A stretch of DNA of 64,000 nucleotides from Jannaschia sp. Os4 (GTDB taxonomy: Bacteria; Pseudomonadota; Alphaproteobacteria; Rhodobacterales; Rhodobacteraceae), in the NCBI RefSeq assembly GCF_016820245.1, contig NZ_JAFCAR010000003.1:639001-703000 (forward strand). Direction: 5' to 3'. Made by a program: the position numbers and the translations under genes. The notes beneath the pieces were generated by a model. That model worked only from the letters and a program-made list of their open reading frames with translations, searched no databases and had not been told where the DNA came from. Shown here one piece after another: positions 8,137 to 16,585 of this stretch (position 1 is its first letter; every line of letters begins with the position of its first letter).

Positions 8137-10434
8137 ATGGCCGAGACCTACGACGTCGTCACGGACGTGAACCTCCCGCTGATCGGCGAGGGGCGTCCCC
8201 GCTACGAGGCCCGCGCCAAGGTGACCGGAACCGCGCGCTACGCCGCCGACGAGCCGATGCCCGGCGCGCTCTTCGCCCGCCTCGTCACCACGCCCCACGC
8301 CACCGGGCGCGTCACCGCGATCGACGACGTGGCCGCGCTGGCGGTGGCCGGGGTCAGACTGGTGCTGACCCACCGCAACATGCCGGGCCTCGGGGCGGCG
8401 AAGGCCTACTTCGCCGGCGGCGCGATGCAGAGCAGCCGCGATCCGATGGAGACCGACGAGATCGCCTACGCCGGGCAGACCGTTGGCTTGGTGGTCGCGG
8501 AGACCCCCGAGGCCGCGCGCCTCGCCGCCGACCGCCTCGTCGTAGAGGTGGCGCCGTCCGGGTCGCCCGTGGCGAGCATGCATGCGGCGGACGCGCCGGC
8601 GCCGGAACTGCTGCCCGAGGACGCCCATGTCCCGATCCTGAAGGGCGACGTCGAGGCGGCGCTGGCGGAGGCGGACGCGGTGGTGCGCGCCGAGTATCGG
8701 ACGCCGATGCAGCATCACAACCCGATCGAGCTCTACTTCACCGGCGCCGAGTGGCGGAACGGGATCCTGACGGCCTACGTGCCGTCACAGTGGGTATCGG
8801 GCTTCCGGGCCGGGCTGGCCGAGGCGTTCGGGGTGCCGACGGAGATGGTCCGCGTGGTGTCGCGCTACGTCGGCGGCGGGTTCGGGTCCAAGGGCACGAT
8901 GCTGCACCAGACGGTCCTCGCGGCCGCGGCGGCGCGCGACCTCGGGGCCCCGGTGAAGCTCTATGTCGGGCGGGACCAGATGTTCACGGTGGGATCGTTC
9001 CGCGGCCAGACCACGCAGACCATCGCCGTGGGCCTGAAGGACGGGCGCCTGAGCGCCTTGGACCACCGGCAGGACAGCCAGACCTCGCGCTTCGACACGT
9101 TCTTCCTGCCCGGCACCGAACAGACGACGCGGATGTACGACTGGTCCGCCCTGCGCGGGCTGGAGGGCGTCGTTCGCACGGACGTCAACACGCCGGGCTT
9201 CATGCGCGCGCCCGCCGAGGTGCCCGCGCTGTTCGGGCTCGAGTCGGCGGTGGACGAGCTGGCGGTCGCGGCGGGGGTGGACCCGGTCGAGCTGCGGCTC
9301 GCGTCGGACGCGGCGGGCGGCGAGCCGGTCGATGGGCTGCCTTGGACCTCCCACGGGCTGGCCGAGTGCCTGCGGCGCGGGGCCGACGCCTTCGGCTGGG
9401 CCGACCGCCCGGCGGAGGCGCGCGCGCAGCGGCGGGGCGACTGGCTCTTCGGGCAGGGCGTCGCCTCGGCGATCTACCCGACCTACACCAAGCCCGCGAC
9501 CGCCGAGGTGCGGTTCGGCTCGGACCTGTCGGTGCGGGTGTCGGCGGCGGCCTGCGAGCTGGGCGGCGGCACGTACACCATCTTCCAGCAGATCGCGGCG
9601 AACGAGCTGGGCGTGCCGATGGAGTCGGTGCGCGTCGAGGTCGGGTCGTCGGACCTGCCGGTGAACGGGGTGGCGGGCGGCTCGACGCAGACGGCGGGGA
9701 TCGGCTCGGCGGTGCTGGAGGCTTGCCGCCGCGTGCGCGAGGAGGTGGCCCGCGTCGTGACCCGGCCCGGCGGCGCCCTCGAGGGCGCGGATGCGGCATC
9801 GGTTCGACTGACCGACGGGCGAGCGGTCGCGGGCGACCGCGCCGTTCCGCTGCGCGAGGCGATGGCGACCGTGCCCTTCGGCATCATCGAGATGCGGGGC
9901 CAGTGGGTGCCCAGCGGCGTGGCCCTGTCGGAGACGCGCGAGTTCTACCGCTCGGGCGCGGCCACGCAGTTGGGCTTCCTGACCGAGGACTTCGCCCGCG
10001 CGGCCTTCGGCGCGAACTTCGTCGAGGTGGCGGTGCACGCGCTGACCGGCGAGATCCGCGTCCCCCGCATGGTCGGCGCCTTCGCCTTCGGGCGCGTGAT
10101 GAACGAGCGGACGGCGCGCAGCCAGCTGACGGGCGGGATGATCTGGGGCGTGGGCTCCGTTCTGCACGAGGCGACCGAGCTCGACCACCGCTACGCGCGC
10201 CACGTCAACAGCGACCTCGGCGAGTACTTCATGCCGGTCAACGCGGACATCGCGTCGGTCGAGGCGATCATCGTCGAGGAGGAGGACCGCCACATCAACC
10301 CGCTCGGCGCCAAGGGCGTGGGCGAGCTGGGGATCACCGGCATGGCCGCCGCCATCGCCAACGCCGTCCACCACGCGACCGGCATCCGCCTGCGCGAGGC
10401 GCCCATCCGGATGGAGCACGTGCTCGCCTCCTGA
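8137..10434 (+). CDS. Molybdenum hydroxylase molybdopterin-binding large subunit (PaoC/XdhA-like)
   Basis: A 765-residue molybdopterin cytosine dinucleotide-binding subunit. The N-terminal a/b hammerhead domain begins at PRYEARAKVTGTARYAADE. The cofactor loops include RYVGGGFGSKGTM and the family signature around RTDVNTPGFMRAPAEVPALF. The catalytic glutamate lies in GAKGVGELGITGMAAAIANA near the C terminus. The length fits the PaoC/YagR group rather than the roughly 800-residue CO dehydrogenase CoxL, and the CoxL selenocysteine-analogue loop is missing. No dedicated XdhC-like chaperone gene follows, so maturation would depend on a chaperone elsewhere. Aldehydes are the likely substrates by family; the actual one is unknown. 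Confidence 0.92.
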   Translation: MAETYDVVTDVNLPLIGEGRPRYEARAKVTGTARYAADEPMPGALFARLVTTPHATGRVTAIDDVAALAVAGVRLVLTHRNMPGLGAAKAYFAGGAMQSSRDPMETDEIAYAGQTVGLVVAETPEAARLAADRLVVEVAPSGSPVASMHAADAPAPELLPEDAHVPILKGDVEAALAEADAVVRAEYRTPMQHHNPIELYFTGAEWRNGILTAYVPSQWVSGFRAGLAEAFGVPTEMVRVVSRYVGGGFGSKGTMLHQTVLAAAAARDLGAPVKLYVGRDQMFTVGSFRGQTTQTIAVGLKDGRLSALDHRQDSQTSRFDTFFLPGTEQTTRMYDWSALRGLEGVVRTDVNTPGFMRAPAEVPALFGLESAVDELAVAAGVDPVELRLASDAAGGEPVDGLPWTSHGLAECLRRGADAFGWADRPAEARAQRRGDWLFGQGVASAIYPTYTKPATAEVRFGSDLSVRVSAAACELGGGTYTIFQQIAANELGVPMESVRVEVGSSDLPVNGVAGGSTQTAGIGSAVLEACRRVREEVARVVTRPGGALEGADAASVRLTDGRAVAGDRAVPLREAMATVPFGIIEMRGQWVPSGVALSETREFYRSGAATQLGFLTEDFARAAFGANFVEVAVHALTGEIRVPRMVGAFAFGRVMNERTARSQLTGGMIWGVGSVLHEATELDHRYARHVNSDLGEYFMPVNADIASVEAIIVEEEDRHINPLGAKGVGELGITGMAAAIANAVHHATGIRLREAPIRMEHVLAS

Positions 10435-10470
10435 GCGGCGGGCGGCGTCGTGCGGCGCGCGGGAGGTCCG

Positions 10471-10848
10471 CTAGGCGCAGAACGTCTCGTAGAGGGCGCG
10501 CATCAGGGCGCGGGTCTCGTCGTCGGCGAGGCGGTAGTGGATCACGAGGCCGTCGCGCCGCGTGGCGACCATCCCGGCGGCCCGCAGCCGCGCGAGGTGC
10601 TGCGACAGCGCGGACTGCGACAGCCCGACGACGGCCTGCAGCTCGCCCACGGACGCCTCGCCGTCGGCGCCCTCCGGGGCGTCCGCCTGCCGCTTCGCGA
10701 GGTGGCACAGGATCAGCAGCCGCTTCGGGTTCGCCGCCTCGGCGAGGCGGGAGGCGACGTGCTGCGCGCGCTGCTCCAGCGCCGCCATCGGGCCGGCGTC
10801 GGAGCCGGCGAAAACATTAGCATTGACTAAATCAGTCATCTCTAACAT
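10471..10848 (-). CDS. bigR: ArsR-family persulfide-responsive repressor, BigR/SqrR-like
   Basis: A 125-residue winged-helix regulator with VGELQAVVGLSQSALSQHLARLRAAGMV as the DNA-binding core. Two cysteines, C48 in LLILCHLAK and C124 in LYETFCA, occupy the positions of the thiol pair that forms a disulfide or tetrasulfide in BigR and SqrR. The pair is 76 residues apart rather than 66 because of about ten extra residues after C48. It is divergent from two YeeE/YedE genes and a persulfide dioxygenase gene, the classic bigR operon content, so it should repress them until persulfides appear. The start may be the GTG-free ATG at 10848 or the in-frame ATG at 10839; neither has a strong ribosome-binding site. 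Confidence 0.85.
   Translation of the reverse strand: MLEMTDLVNANVFAGSDAGPMAALEQRAQHVASRLAEAANPKRLLILCHLAKRQADAPEGADGEASVGELQAVVGLSQSALSQHLARLRAAGMVATRRDGLVIHYRLADDETRALMRALYETFCA
10824..10838. promoter_or_regulatory. Candidate operator palindrome of the BigR-like module
   Basis: TGACT-AAATC-AGTCA is a perfect inverted repeat in an unusually AT-rich patch (10811-10852) between the repressor gene and the first YeeE gene. It overlaps the first codons of the repressor gene, so binding there could block transcription in both directions. Assignment to the BigR-like protein is an inference from position. Confidence 0.5.
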
Positions 10849-10909
10849 TTAGGGCCGCGATCCGTCGGTGCCAAGCCATCGGCGCCCCCCTCTTCCGCGA
10901 GGATGCCCC

Positions 10910-11356
10910 ATGCCGCCCGTCGTCCCGACCGAGTTCACCCCCTTCGCCTCCTTGGCCGGCGGGGTGCTGATCGGCCTGAGCGCCGTGATGGTGATGGCCC
11001 TGTTCGGCCGGATCGCCGGGATCGCGGGCGTGTCGCGCGGCGCGCTCGGGATGACGCCGGTGGACGGGGCAGGGGACTGGGGCTGGCGGATCGCCTTCGT
11101 GGCGGGCCTCCTCGCCGCGCCGCTCGCGGTGACCGCCGCGACCGGCGCGTCGGTCCAGCAGACGGTGTCGGGCAACCTTCCGGGCATGGCCGTCGCGGGC
11201 CTGCTCGTGGGGGTGGGGACCGCGCTCGGGTCGGGGTGCACCTCGGGGCACGGTGTCTGCGGGCTTGCGCGGCTGTCGGTCCGCTCGCTCGCCGCGGTTC
11301 TGACCTTCATGGCCTTCGCCGCCGCCACCGTGCTCGTCTTGCGCCACGTCCTGTGA
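10910..11356 (+). CDS. YeeE/YedE-family sulfur transporter subunit (N-terminal half type, PmpA-like)
   Basis: A 148-residue membrane protein with about four transmembrane helices. It contains the YeeE/YedE signature GVGTALGSGCTSGHGVCGLARLS, whose conserved cysteine lies in the sulfur-compound path of this family; TsuA transports thiosulfate. Small two-gene versions (PmpA/PmpB) accompany BigR and persulfide dioxygenase in other proteobacteria and are thought to move a reduced sulfur species across the membrane. The ATG at 10910 has GCGAGGA just upstream. It lies 7 bases before its partner gene. Confidence 0.88.
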   Translation: MPPVVPTEFTPFASLAGGVLIGLSAVMVMALFGRIAGIAGVSRGALGMTPVDGAGDWGWRIAFVAGLLAAPLAVTAATGASVQQTVSGNLPGMAVAGLLVGVGTALGSGCTSGHGVCGLARLSVRSLAAVLTFMAFAAATVLVLRHVL

Positions 11357-11363
11357 GGCCCGC

Positions 11364-11822
11364 ATGACCCTCCTCGTCCTCCTCCGCCCGCTGCTCGGCG
11401 CCCTCGCGGGCCTCGTCTTCGGCATCGGCCTCGTCGTGTCCGGCATGAGCGATCCCGCGAAGGTGCTGAACTTCCTCGACGTGCTGGGCGCATGGGATCC
11501 GAGCCTCGCCTTCGTCATGGGCGGGGCGGCGGCGACGACCTTCGTCGGCTACCGCCTCGCGTGGCGGCGGGCCCGTCCCCTCGCGATGCCCGCGTTCGAC
11601 GTGCCGCGCACGCAGGCGATCGACGCGCCCCTGCTCTCCGGGGCGGCGCTCTTCGGCATGGGCTGGGGGATCGGCGGGTTCTGCCCCGGCCCCGCGTGGA
11701 CCGCGCTGCCGCTGATGGCGCCGGGCACGCTCGCCTTCCTACCCGCGATGCTGCTCGGCCTCTGGCTGGGCGGGCGGGCGAAGGGGCTGCCCGCGTTCCA
11801 CGCCGCCCCGTCCCGACCCTGA
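11364..11822 (+). CDS. YeeE/YedE-family sulfur transporter subunit (second half type, PmpB-like, DUF6691)
   Basis: A 152-residue protein with about four membrane helices. FGIGLVVSGMSDPAKVLNFLDV near residues 20-41 and MGWGIGGFCPGPAW near residue 95 are typical of the DUF6691/YedE partner subunit; the cysteine in GGFCPGP matches the substrate-path cysteine of the family. With the preceding gene it probably forms one complete YeeE-like channel split over two chains. The persulfide dioxygenase gene follows 19 bases later, which places transport and detoxification in one transcript controlled by the divergent ArsR protein. Confidence 0.88.
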   Translation: MTLLVLLRPLLGALAGLVFGIGLVVSGMSDPAKVLNFLDVLGAWDPSLAFVMGGAAATTFVGYRLAWRRARPLAMPAFDVPRTQAIDAPLLSGAALFGMGWGIGGFCPGPAWTALPLMAPGTLAFLPAMLLGLWLGGRAKGLPAFHAAPSRP

Positions 11823-11841
11823 CCGACCGGAGGATCCGCCC

Positions 11842-12750
11842 GTGGCCGACCACCAGCACCTGACCCGTCACTCGCCCTCGTCCGGGCCCGGCTCGCCCGA
11901 CGTGTGGGGCGTCTACGAGGCGGACACCGGCTCGGTCCAGTACGTCGCCGCCTGCCCCGAGACCAAGCAGGCGGTGGTGATCGACGCGGTGCTGAACTTC
12001 GACCCCGCCGCCGCGCGGACCTCCACGGAGAGCGCGGAGGCGCTCTTGGCCTTGGCGGAGCGCGAGGGCCTCGCGCTCGCGCGCATCCTCGACACCCATC
12101 CCCACGCCGACCACCTGATGGCCGCGGCGTGGCTGAAGGAACGCACCGGCCTGCCCTGCGCCATCGGCGAGAAGGTCCGCGACATCGCGGCGCTCTGGCG
12201 GGGCTACTACAACGAGCCCGACGCCTTCGACGTCGACGCGCGGTTCGACGCGCTCTTGGCCGACGGCGACACCTTCGAGGTCGGCACGCTGCGCGTCCGC
12301 GTGATGCTCTCGCCCGGCCACACGCTGGGATCGGTCACCTACGTCATGGGCGACGCGGCCTTCGCGCACGACACGCTGATGTATCCCGACATGGGCTCCA
12401 GCCGGGCCGACTTCCCTGGCGGCAGCGCGGCGGACCTGTGGGATTCGATCCAAGCCATCCTCGCCCTGCCGCCGCGGACGCGCGTCTTCGTCGGCCACGA
12501 CTACGGGACGAAGGACCGCGACGCGCCGATGTGGGAGGCGACGGTGGCCGAGCACCTCGAGCGCAACAGGCACGTCCGGAAAGGCACCGACCGCGCCGCC
12601 TTCATCGCCACCCGCGAGGAGCGCGACGCCACGCTCGGCCTGCCGGACCGGATGCTGCATGCGCTGCAGGTCAACCTGCGCGGCGGCGCCCTGCCAGAGC
12701 CCGAGGCGGACGGGAACCGCTACCTCAAGATCCCGGCCGACCGCTTCTGA
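11842..12750 (+). CDS. Persulfide dioxygenase-like metallo-beta-lactamase-fold protein (ETHE1/Blh type)
   Basis: A 302-residue MBL-fold enzyme. The metal-binding motif DTHPHADHLMAA, the second ligand set LSPGHTLGSVTYV, the GSSRADFPGGSAADLWDS segment and RVFVGHDYG are characteristic of the ETHE1/Blh persulfide dioxygenase group, in which only three protein ligands bind a mononuclear iron. The reaction would be oxidation of glutathione persulfide to sulfite. The GTG start at 11842 is supported by GGAGGAT upstream. A second paralogue lies at 46852-47730, so the cell carries two such enzymes in separate sulfide modules. Confidence 0.9.
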   Translation: MADHQHLTRHSPSSGPGSPDVWGVYEADTGSVQYVAACPETKQAVVIDAVLNFDPAAARTSTESAEALLALAEREGLALARILDTHPHADHLMAAAWLKERTGLPCAIGEKVRDIAALWRGYYNEPDAFDVDARFDALLADGDTFEVGTLRVRVMLSPGHTLGSVTYVMGDAAFAHDTLMYPDMGSSRADFPGGSAADLWDSIQAILALPPRTRVFVGHDYGTKDRDAPMWEATVAEHLERNRHVRKGTDRAAFIATREERDATLGLPDRMLHALQVNLRGGALPEPEADGNRYLKIPADRF

Positions 12751-12769
12751 TCGCCGGCCGCGCCCTGCC

Positions 12770-12791
12770 GCCCGCCCGACGGGAGGCGGGC
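12770..12791 (+). terminator. Hairpin after the persulfide dioxygenase gene
   Basis: A 7-base stem GCCCGCC/GGCGGGC with an 8-base loop lies 20 bases after the stop codon and ahead of the LacI operator. It has no T-run, so it may be a weak or factor-assisted terminator separating the sulfide operon from the sugar operon. Confidence 0.4.
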
Positions 12792-12808
12792 CCCCGCCTT
12801 CAAGAGGC

Positions 12809-12830
12809 TTGCCGAAACCGGTTTCGGCAA
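12809..12830. promoter_or_regulatory. LacI-family operator (22-base perfect palindrome)
   Basis: The half-site TTGCCGAAACC is followed directly by its exact inverted complement GGTTTCGGCAA, with no spacer. The central CCGG with flanking GAAA/TTTC is typical of LacI-family sites. It ends 13 bases before the start of the LacI-type gene that heads the sugar operon, so it should mediate autoregulation and control of the whole operon. Confidence 0.8.
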
Positions 12831-12843
12831 CAAGGCTCAGGGC

Positions 12844-13911
12844 ATGGGGCCCCATGAATCAGTTCGACCGAGGCGTGCGACCATCGCGGAGGTGGCCGCC
12901 GTCATGGGGGTCTCCAAAGGAACGGTGAGCCGCGCGCTGAACGGCTATCCGGACATCGCCGAGGCGACGCGCCTGCGCGCGATGCGGACCGCCGAGCGGC
13001 TGGGCTATCGTCCGCTGGGCTCGGCGCAGGCGATCCGGACCGGACGGTGCCGCGCCTTGGGCCTCGTGATCGAGACCGGCACGCACGACGCCTATCGTCC
13101 CTTCCTCGCGGAGTTCCTCGCGGGCCTGTCGGACGGGGCGGCGGCGGAGGGATGGACCCTGACCGTGGCCAGCGCGCCGGAGGGGGACGCGGTCGCGACC
13201 TACGAGCGCCTGCTGTCGGACCGGAAGGCGGACGGGTTCGTGCTGCCGCGCACGCGGGTCACGGACCCGCGCGTCGCGACGCTGCGCGCGGCGGACGTGC
13301 CCTTCGTGCTGTTCGGGCGGCATGGCGACCCCGATGGATGCGCGTGGTTCGACATCGACATGGAGGCGGCGATGCGGGGCAGCGTCCTGCGCCTCGCCGC
13401 GCGCGGGCACGGGCGGATCGCCTTCGTCGGCGGCAGCCGCGCCCACACCTACGAGGCCCTGCGCGAGGCCGGCTACCGCGCCGGCATGGCGGAGGCCGGA
13501 CTGGCGGTCGCGGAGGGGCACGTGCACCACGGGGCGATCGACCGGGAGAGCGGGGAGGCGGCCTTCGCCAAGATGCTGGACGGGCCGTCGCCGCCCACGG
13601 CGTTCGTCTGCGCCATCGACGCCGCCGCCCTCGGGCTGTGGCGGGCGGCGGCGGACCGTGGCCTCGTCGTGGGGCGCGACCTCGCGGTGATCGGCTACGA
13701 CGGCGCCCCGGACGGCGCGCGGGCCGAGCCGCCCCTGGCGACGTGGGCGGTGGACTACGCCGCCGCCGGGCGGCGCCTCGCGGCCCTTCTGATCCGGCGC
13801 GTGCGCGGGGAGGCCCCCGAGGCCCTCCGCGAGATCGCGCCCGCGACATTCCTCGACCGCGGCTCCGCCGGGTCGGGGCCAACCGAGTCCACTGGGAGGA
13901 GCGACTCATGA
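12844..13911 (+). CDS. LacI-family transcriptional regulator of the sugar ABC operon
   Basis: A 355-residue LacI-type repressor. Residues 11-60 form the helix-turn-helix and hinge (TIAEVAAVMGVSKGTVSRALNG, then RAMRTAERLGYRP), followed by a periplasmic-binding-like domain (ALGLVIETG, DGFVLPRT, IAFVGG, AVIGYDGAPDG). It is the first gene of the operon and its TGA overlaps the ATG of the substrate-binding protein, so its level is tied to the transporter it controls. A 22-base palindromic operator lies immediately upstream. The C terminus has about ten residues beyond the usual end. The sugar inducer is not evident, though the transporter suggests an alpha-glucoside. Confidence 0.92.
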   Translation: MGPHESVRPRRATIAEVAAVMGVSKGTVSRALNGYPDIAEATRLRAMRTAERLGYRPLGSAQAIRTGRCRALGLVIETGTHDAYRPFLAEFLAGLSDGAAAEGWTLTVASAPEGDAVATYERLLSDRKADGFVLPRTRVTDPRVATLRAADVPFVLFGRHGDPDGCAWFDIDMEAAMRGSVLRLAARGHGRIAFVGGSRAHTYEALREAGYRAGMAEAGLAVAEGHVHHGAIDRESGEAAFAKMLDGPSPPTAFVCAIDAAALGLWRAAADRGLVVGRDLAVIGYDGAPDGARAEPPLATWAVDYAAAGRRLAALLIRRVRGEAPEALREIAPATFLDRGSAGSGPTESTGRSDS

Positions 13912-15242
13912 GAACCTTGTTGATGGCCGGCACCGCGCTGGCGCTGACGATGGGGGCGGCGCAGGCCGAATCCCTGCGCTTCTGGACCACGGAGGAGCAG
14001 CCGGAGCGCCTCGCCAAGCAGGAGGAGATGGCGGCCGCCTTCGCCGAGGCGTCGGGCCACACGGTCGAGGTGATCCCGGTGACCGAGTCGGACCTCGGCA
14101 CCCGCGCCACCGCCGCCTTCGCCGCGGGCGACCTGCCGGACGTGATCTACCACACGCTCCAGTATGCGCTGCCTTGGGCCGAGGCGGGCATCCTCGACAC
14201 GGACGCAGCCACGGACGTGATCGAGAACCTCGGGGCGGACACCTTCTCGGAGGGCGCGCTGTCGCTGGCGGCCGTGGACGGGGGCTACGCGTCGGTCCCG
14301 GTGGACGGATGGACGCAGATGATTGTCTACCGCAAGGACCTGTTCGAGGAGGCCGGTCTGGAGGCGCCCGACAGCTACGCCGACGTGCTGGCCGCCATCG
14401 AGGCGCTGCACAACCCGCCGGAGATGTACGGCTTCGTCGCCGCCACGAAGGTCGACGAGAACTTCATGTCACAGGTGCTGGAGCACGTGTTCCTCGCCAA
14501 CGGCGTGAGCATCGTGGACGCTGACGGCGTCGCCACGCTGGAGGAGGGCCCGACGCTGGAGGTGCTCGACTTCTACAAGGCCATCGCCGACGCCTCGCCC
14601 GAGGGCGAGCTCTACTGGGACCAGTCGCGCACGCTCTACTTCTCGGGCAACGCGGCGATGATCATCTGGTCGCCCTTCATCCTCGACGAGCTGGCGGGCC
14701 TGCGGGACTCGGCGCCGCCCACGATCAACGACGATCCGACCTCGTCGGACCTCGCGTCGCGGACCGGCATCGTCACCAACTTCGCCGGGCCCTCGAACCC
14801 GGACGGGGCCGCGTGGGGCGACATCCGCTACTTTGGCATCACGTCGGACGCCTCGACCGAAGCGGCGATGGAGTTCGTCGAGTACTCCATGTCCGAAGGC
14901 TACGAGGCGACGCTGTCCATCGCGCCCGAGGGCAAGTTCCCCGTCCGCCGCGGCGACGGCGAGAGCGCGACGGCCTTCACCGACCTCTGGGCCACGCTGG
15001 ACGTGGGCGTCGACCGGCGGGCGCCGCTGGGCGACCTCTACGACGCGGCGGTGATCGAGGACATCGTCGGCGGCCTCGACGTGGCGCAGCGCTGGGGCGT
15101 GTCCGAGGGACAGCTGGCCACCGCGTCCAAGGTCATCAACAGCCAAGTGATCAACCGCGTCGTGCGCCAGTACATCGATGGGGAGATCGAGGGCGCGGCG
15201 GCCGTGGCCGCGCTCAACGAGGCGATCGCCGGGGTCGAGTGA
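13908..15242 (+). CDS. Sugar ABC transporter substrate-binding protein
   Basis: A 444-residue extracellular solute-binding protein of the MalE/family 1 type. It has a clear Sec signal peptide (MRTLLMAGTALALTMGAAQAE), then SLRFWTTEEQPERLAKQEEM, FAAGDLPDVIYHTLQYALPWAEAG and YASVPVDGWTQMIVYRKDLFEEAG, which are typical of binding-protein lobe 1. It starts 4 bases inside the LacI stop codon with GGGAGGAG upstream. The two permease genes, a glycoside hydrolase and the ATPase follow, so this is a complete importer. A REP-like hairpin just after the stop probably stabilises the binding-protein message. Confidence 0.93.
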   Translation: MRTLLMAGTALALTMGAAQAESLRFWTTEEQPERLAKQEEMAAAFAEASGHTVEVIPVTESDLGTRATAAFAAGDLPDVIYHTLQYALPWAEAGILDTDAATDVIENLGADTFSEGALSLAAVDGGYASVPVDGWTQMIVYRKDLFEEAGLEAPDSYADVLAAIEALHNPPEMYGFVAATKVDENFMSQVLEHVFLANGVSIVDADGVATLEEGPTLEVLDFYKAIADASPEGELYWDQSRTLYFSGNAAMIIWSPFILDELAGLRDSAPPTINDDPTSSDLASRTGIVTNFAGPSNPDGAAWGDIRYFGITSDASTEAAMEFVEYSMSEGYEATLSIAPEGKFPVRRGDGESATAFTDLWATLDVGVDRRAPLGDLYDAAVIEDIVGGLDVAQRWGVSEGQLATASKVINSQVINRVVRQYIDGEIEGAAAVAALNEAIAGVE

Positions 15243-15254
15243 TCTCCTGAGGGA

Positions 15255-15285
15255 CGTCATCCCCGGGTCGAGCCCGGGGATGACG
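15255..15285. repeat. REP-like palindromic repeat between binding-protein and permease genes
   Basis: A perfect 13-base stem CGTCATCCCCGGG/CCCGGGGATGACG with the 5-base loop TCGAG. Read on the plus strand it encodes DVIPGSSPGMT, the familiar translation of a dispersed palindrome common in alphaproteobacterial genomes. It lies 13 bases after the binding-protein stop and 11 bases before the permease start. At that position it can protect the upstream message from 3' decay and lower expression of the permease genes. Confidence 0.8.
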
Positions 15286-15295
15286 GCATGCCGAT

Positions 15296-16585
15296 ATGAC
15301 CGACCGATCCGCCCCCGACGCGCCCGTCTCCGCCACCCCGGCGGACGTGGCGCCGCCTGCCGCGCCCACGGGGCGCGGCCCGCTCGCGCGGGGCGAGGCG
15401 CGGCTGGCGTGGGGGCTGCTGCTGCCGACGATCCTGATCGTCTCGGGCGTCGTGATCCTGCCGCTGCTCGCGATCTTCTGGATCAGCGTGAAGCCCGTGC
15501 AGCTGTCCGACCTGCGCGCGCCGGAACTGGTGCTGCGCGAGGACCTCCGCCGGATCGATGCGCCGGGGGACGCGGGCACGTGGCGGTTCCGCCTGCGCAA
15601 CTCCTCCCCGGACCGGGAACTGCGCGACGTCTCCCTGACCGACGTGCTGCCGCCGGGGCTGGCGCTGGGCGACCTGCCCGAGCCCTGCGCGGTCGAGGCC
15701 GGCCGCCTGTCCTGCGCCTTCGGGGACGTGCCGGGCGGGTGGCGCGAGACGCTGGAGATACCGGCGACGGCCACGGACGCCTTCGTCCTCGGCCTGCGCG
15801 TGCAGGACAGCGCGCCCGCGACGACCGCCTCCGCCTCCTCGGTGCTGACCGACGGGACGTTCACGCTCGCCAACTTCGCGCGCATCTTCGATGGGCGGGA
15901 GTTCTTGGACGTGCTCTACGCGACGGCGTTCTACACCGTGGTGGGCACCGTGGGCGCCATTGCGATGGGCCTCTTCGCCGCCCTGCTGCTGGACAAGTCG
16001 TTCCGGGGGCAGGGCCTCCTGCGCGGGCTCTACCTCTTCCCCTACGTGGCGCCGGTGATCGCGGTGGCCTTCGCGTGGATCATCCTGTTCGACCCGTTCT
16101 CCGGCTCGGCCAACGCGCTGCTGATCCGGATGGGCGTGACCACGGAGGCGATCAACTTCTTCGGGGAGCGGCCGCTAGCGCTGATCATGGTGACCGTGTT
16201 CGAGATCTGGCGCTACTTCCCGCTGTCGTTCCTGTTCATCCTCGCGCGGATGCAGTCGATCCCGCAGGACATGTACGAGGCCGCCGACATGGACGGGGCG
16301 TCCCCGTTCCAGCAGTTCGCGTGGCTCAGCCTGCCGCAGCTCCTCGGCATCCTGTCGGTCCTGTTCCTGCTGCGGTTCATCTGGACCTTCAACAAGTTCG
16401 ACGACATCTTCCTGCTGACCGGGGGCAGCGCGGGCACCCGGACGCTGACCGTCAACGTCTACGAGCAGGCCTTCGCGATCTCGAACATCGGGGCGGGGGC
16501 GGCGGTGGCCGTCGTGATCTTCGCCTGCCTCTTGGCGTTCTCGGCGCTGTTCTTCCGCTTCATCAGCCGGGAGGAGGGGCTGTGA
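15296..16585 (+). CDS. Sugar ABC transporter permease with a periplasmic DUF11-like insertion (MalF type)
   Basis: A 429-residue permease. One membrane helix lies near residues 38-63, then a soluble stretch of about 120 residues (66-185), then five helices with the EAA loop DMYEAADMDGASPFQQFAWLSL. The soluble stretch contains a beta-sandwich-like segment at about 94-172 with RLRNSSPDRELRDVSLTDVL followed by PPGL, which strongly resembles DUF11-type Ig-like repeats, plus two cysteines (131 and 140) that could form a disulfide. E. coli MalF also has a periplasmic domain here, but it is not DUF11-like. The domain probably contacts the binding protein. The stop overlaps the next permease start (GTGA). 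Confidence 0.9.
   Translation: MTDRSAPDAPVSATPADVAPPAAPTGRGPLARGEARLAWGLLLPTILIVSGVVILPLLAIFWISVKPVQLSDLRAPELVLREDLRRIDAPGDAGTWRFRLRNSSPDRELRDVSLTDVLPPGLALGDLPEPCAVEAGRLSCAFGDVPGGWRETLEIPATATDAFVLGLRVQDSAPATTASASSVLTDGTFTLANFARIFDGREFLDVLYATAFYTVVGTVGAIAMGLFAALLLDKSFRGQGLLRGLYLFPYVAPVIAVAFAWIILFDPFSGSANALLIRMGVTTEAINFFGERPLALIMVTVFEIWRYFPLSFLFILARMQSIPQDMYEAADMDGASPFQQFAWLSLPQLLGILSVLFLLRFIWTFNKFDDIFLLTGGSAGTRTLTVNVYEQAFAISNIGAGAAVAVVIFACLLAFSALFFRFISREEGL

Noticed and set aside
8137-10434. Aerobic CO dehydrogenase (CoxL) for the molybdenum subunit
   Set aside because: The active-site cysteine loop of form I CoxL is not present, the small subunit has a Tat signal as in PaoA, and the gene order is small-medium-large as in aldehyde oxidases of the Pao type.
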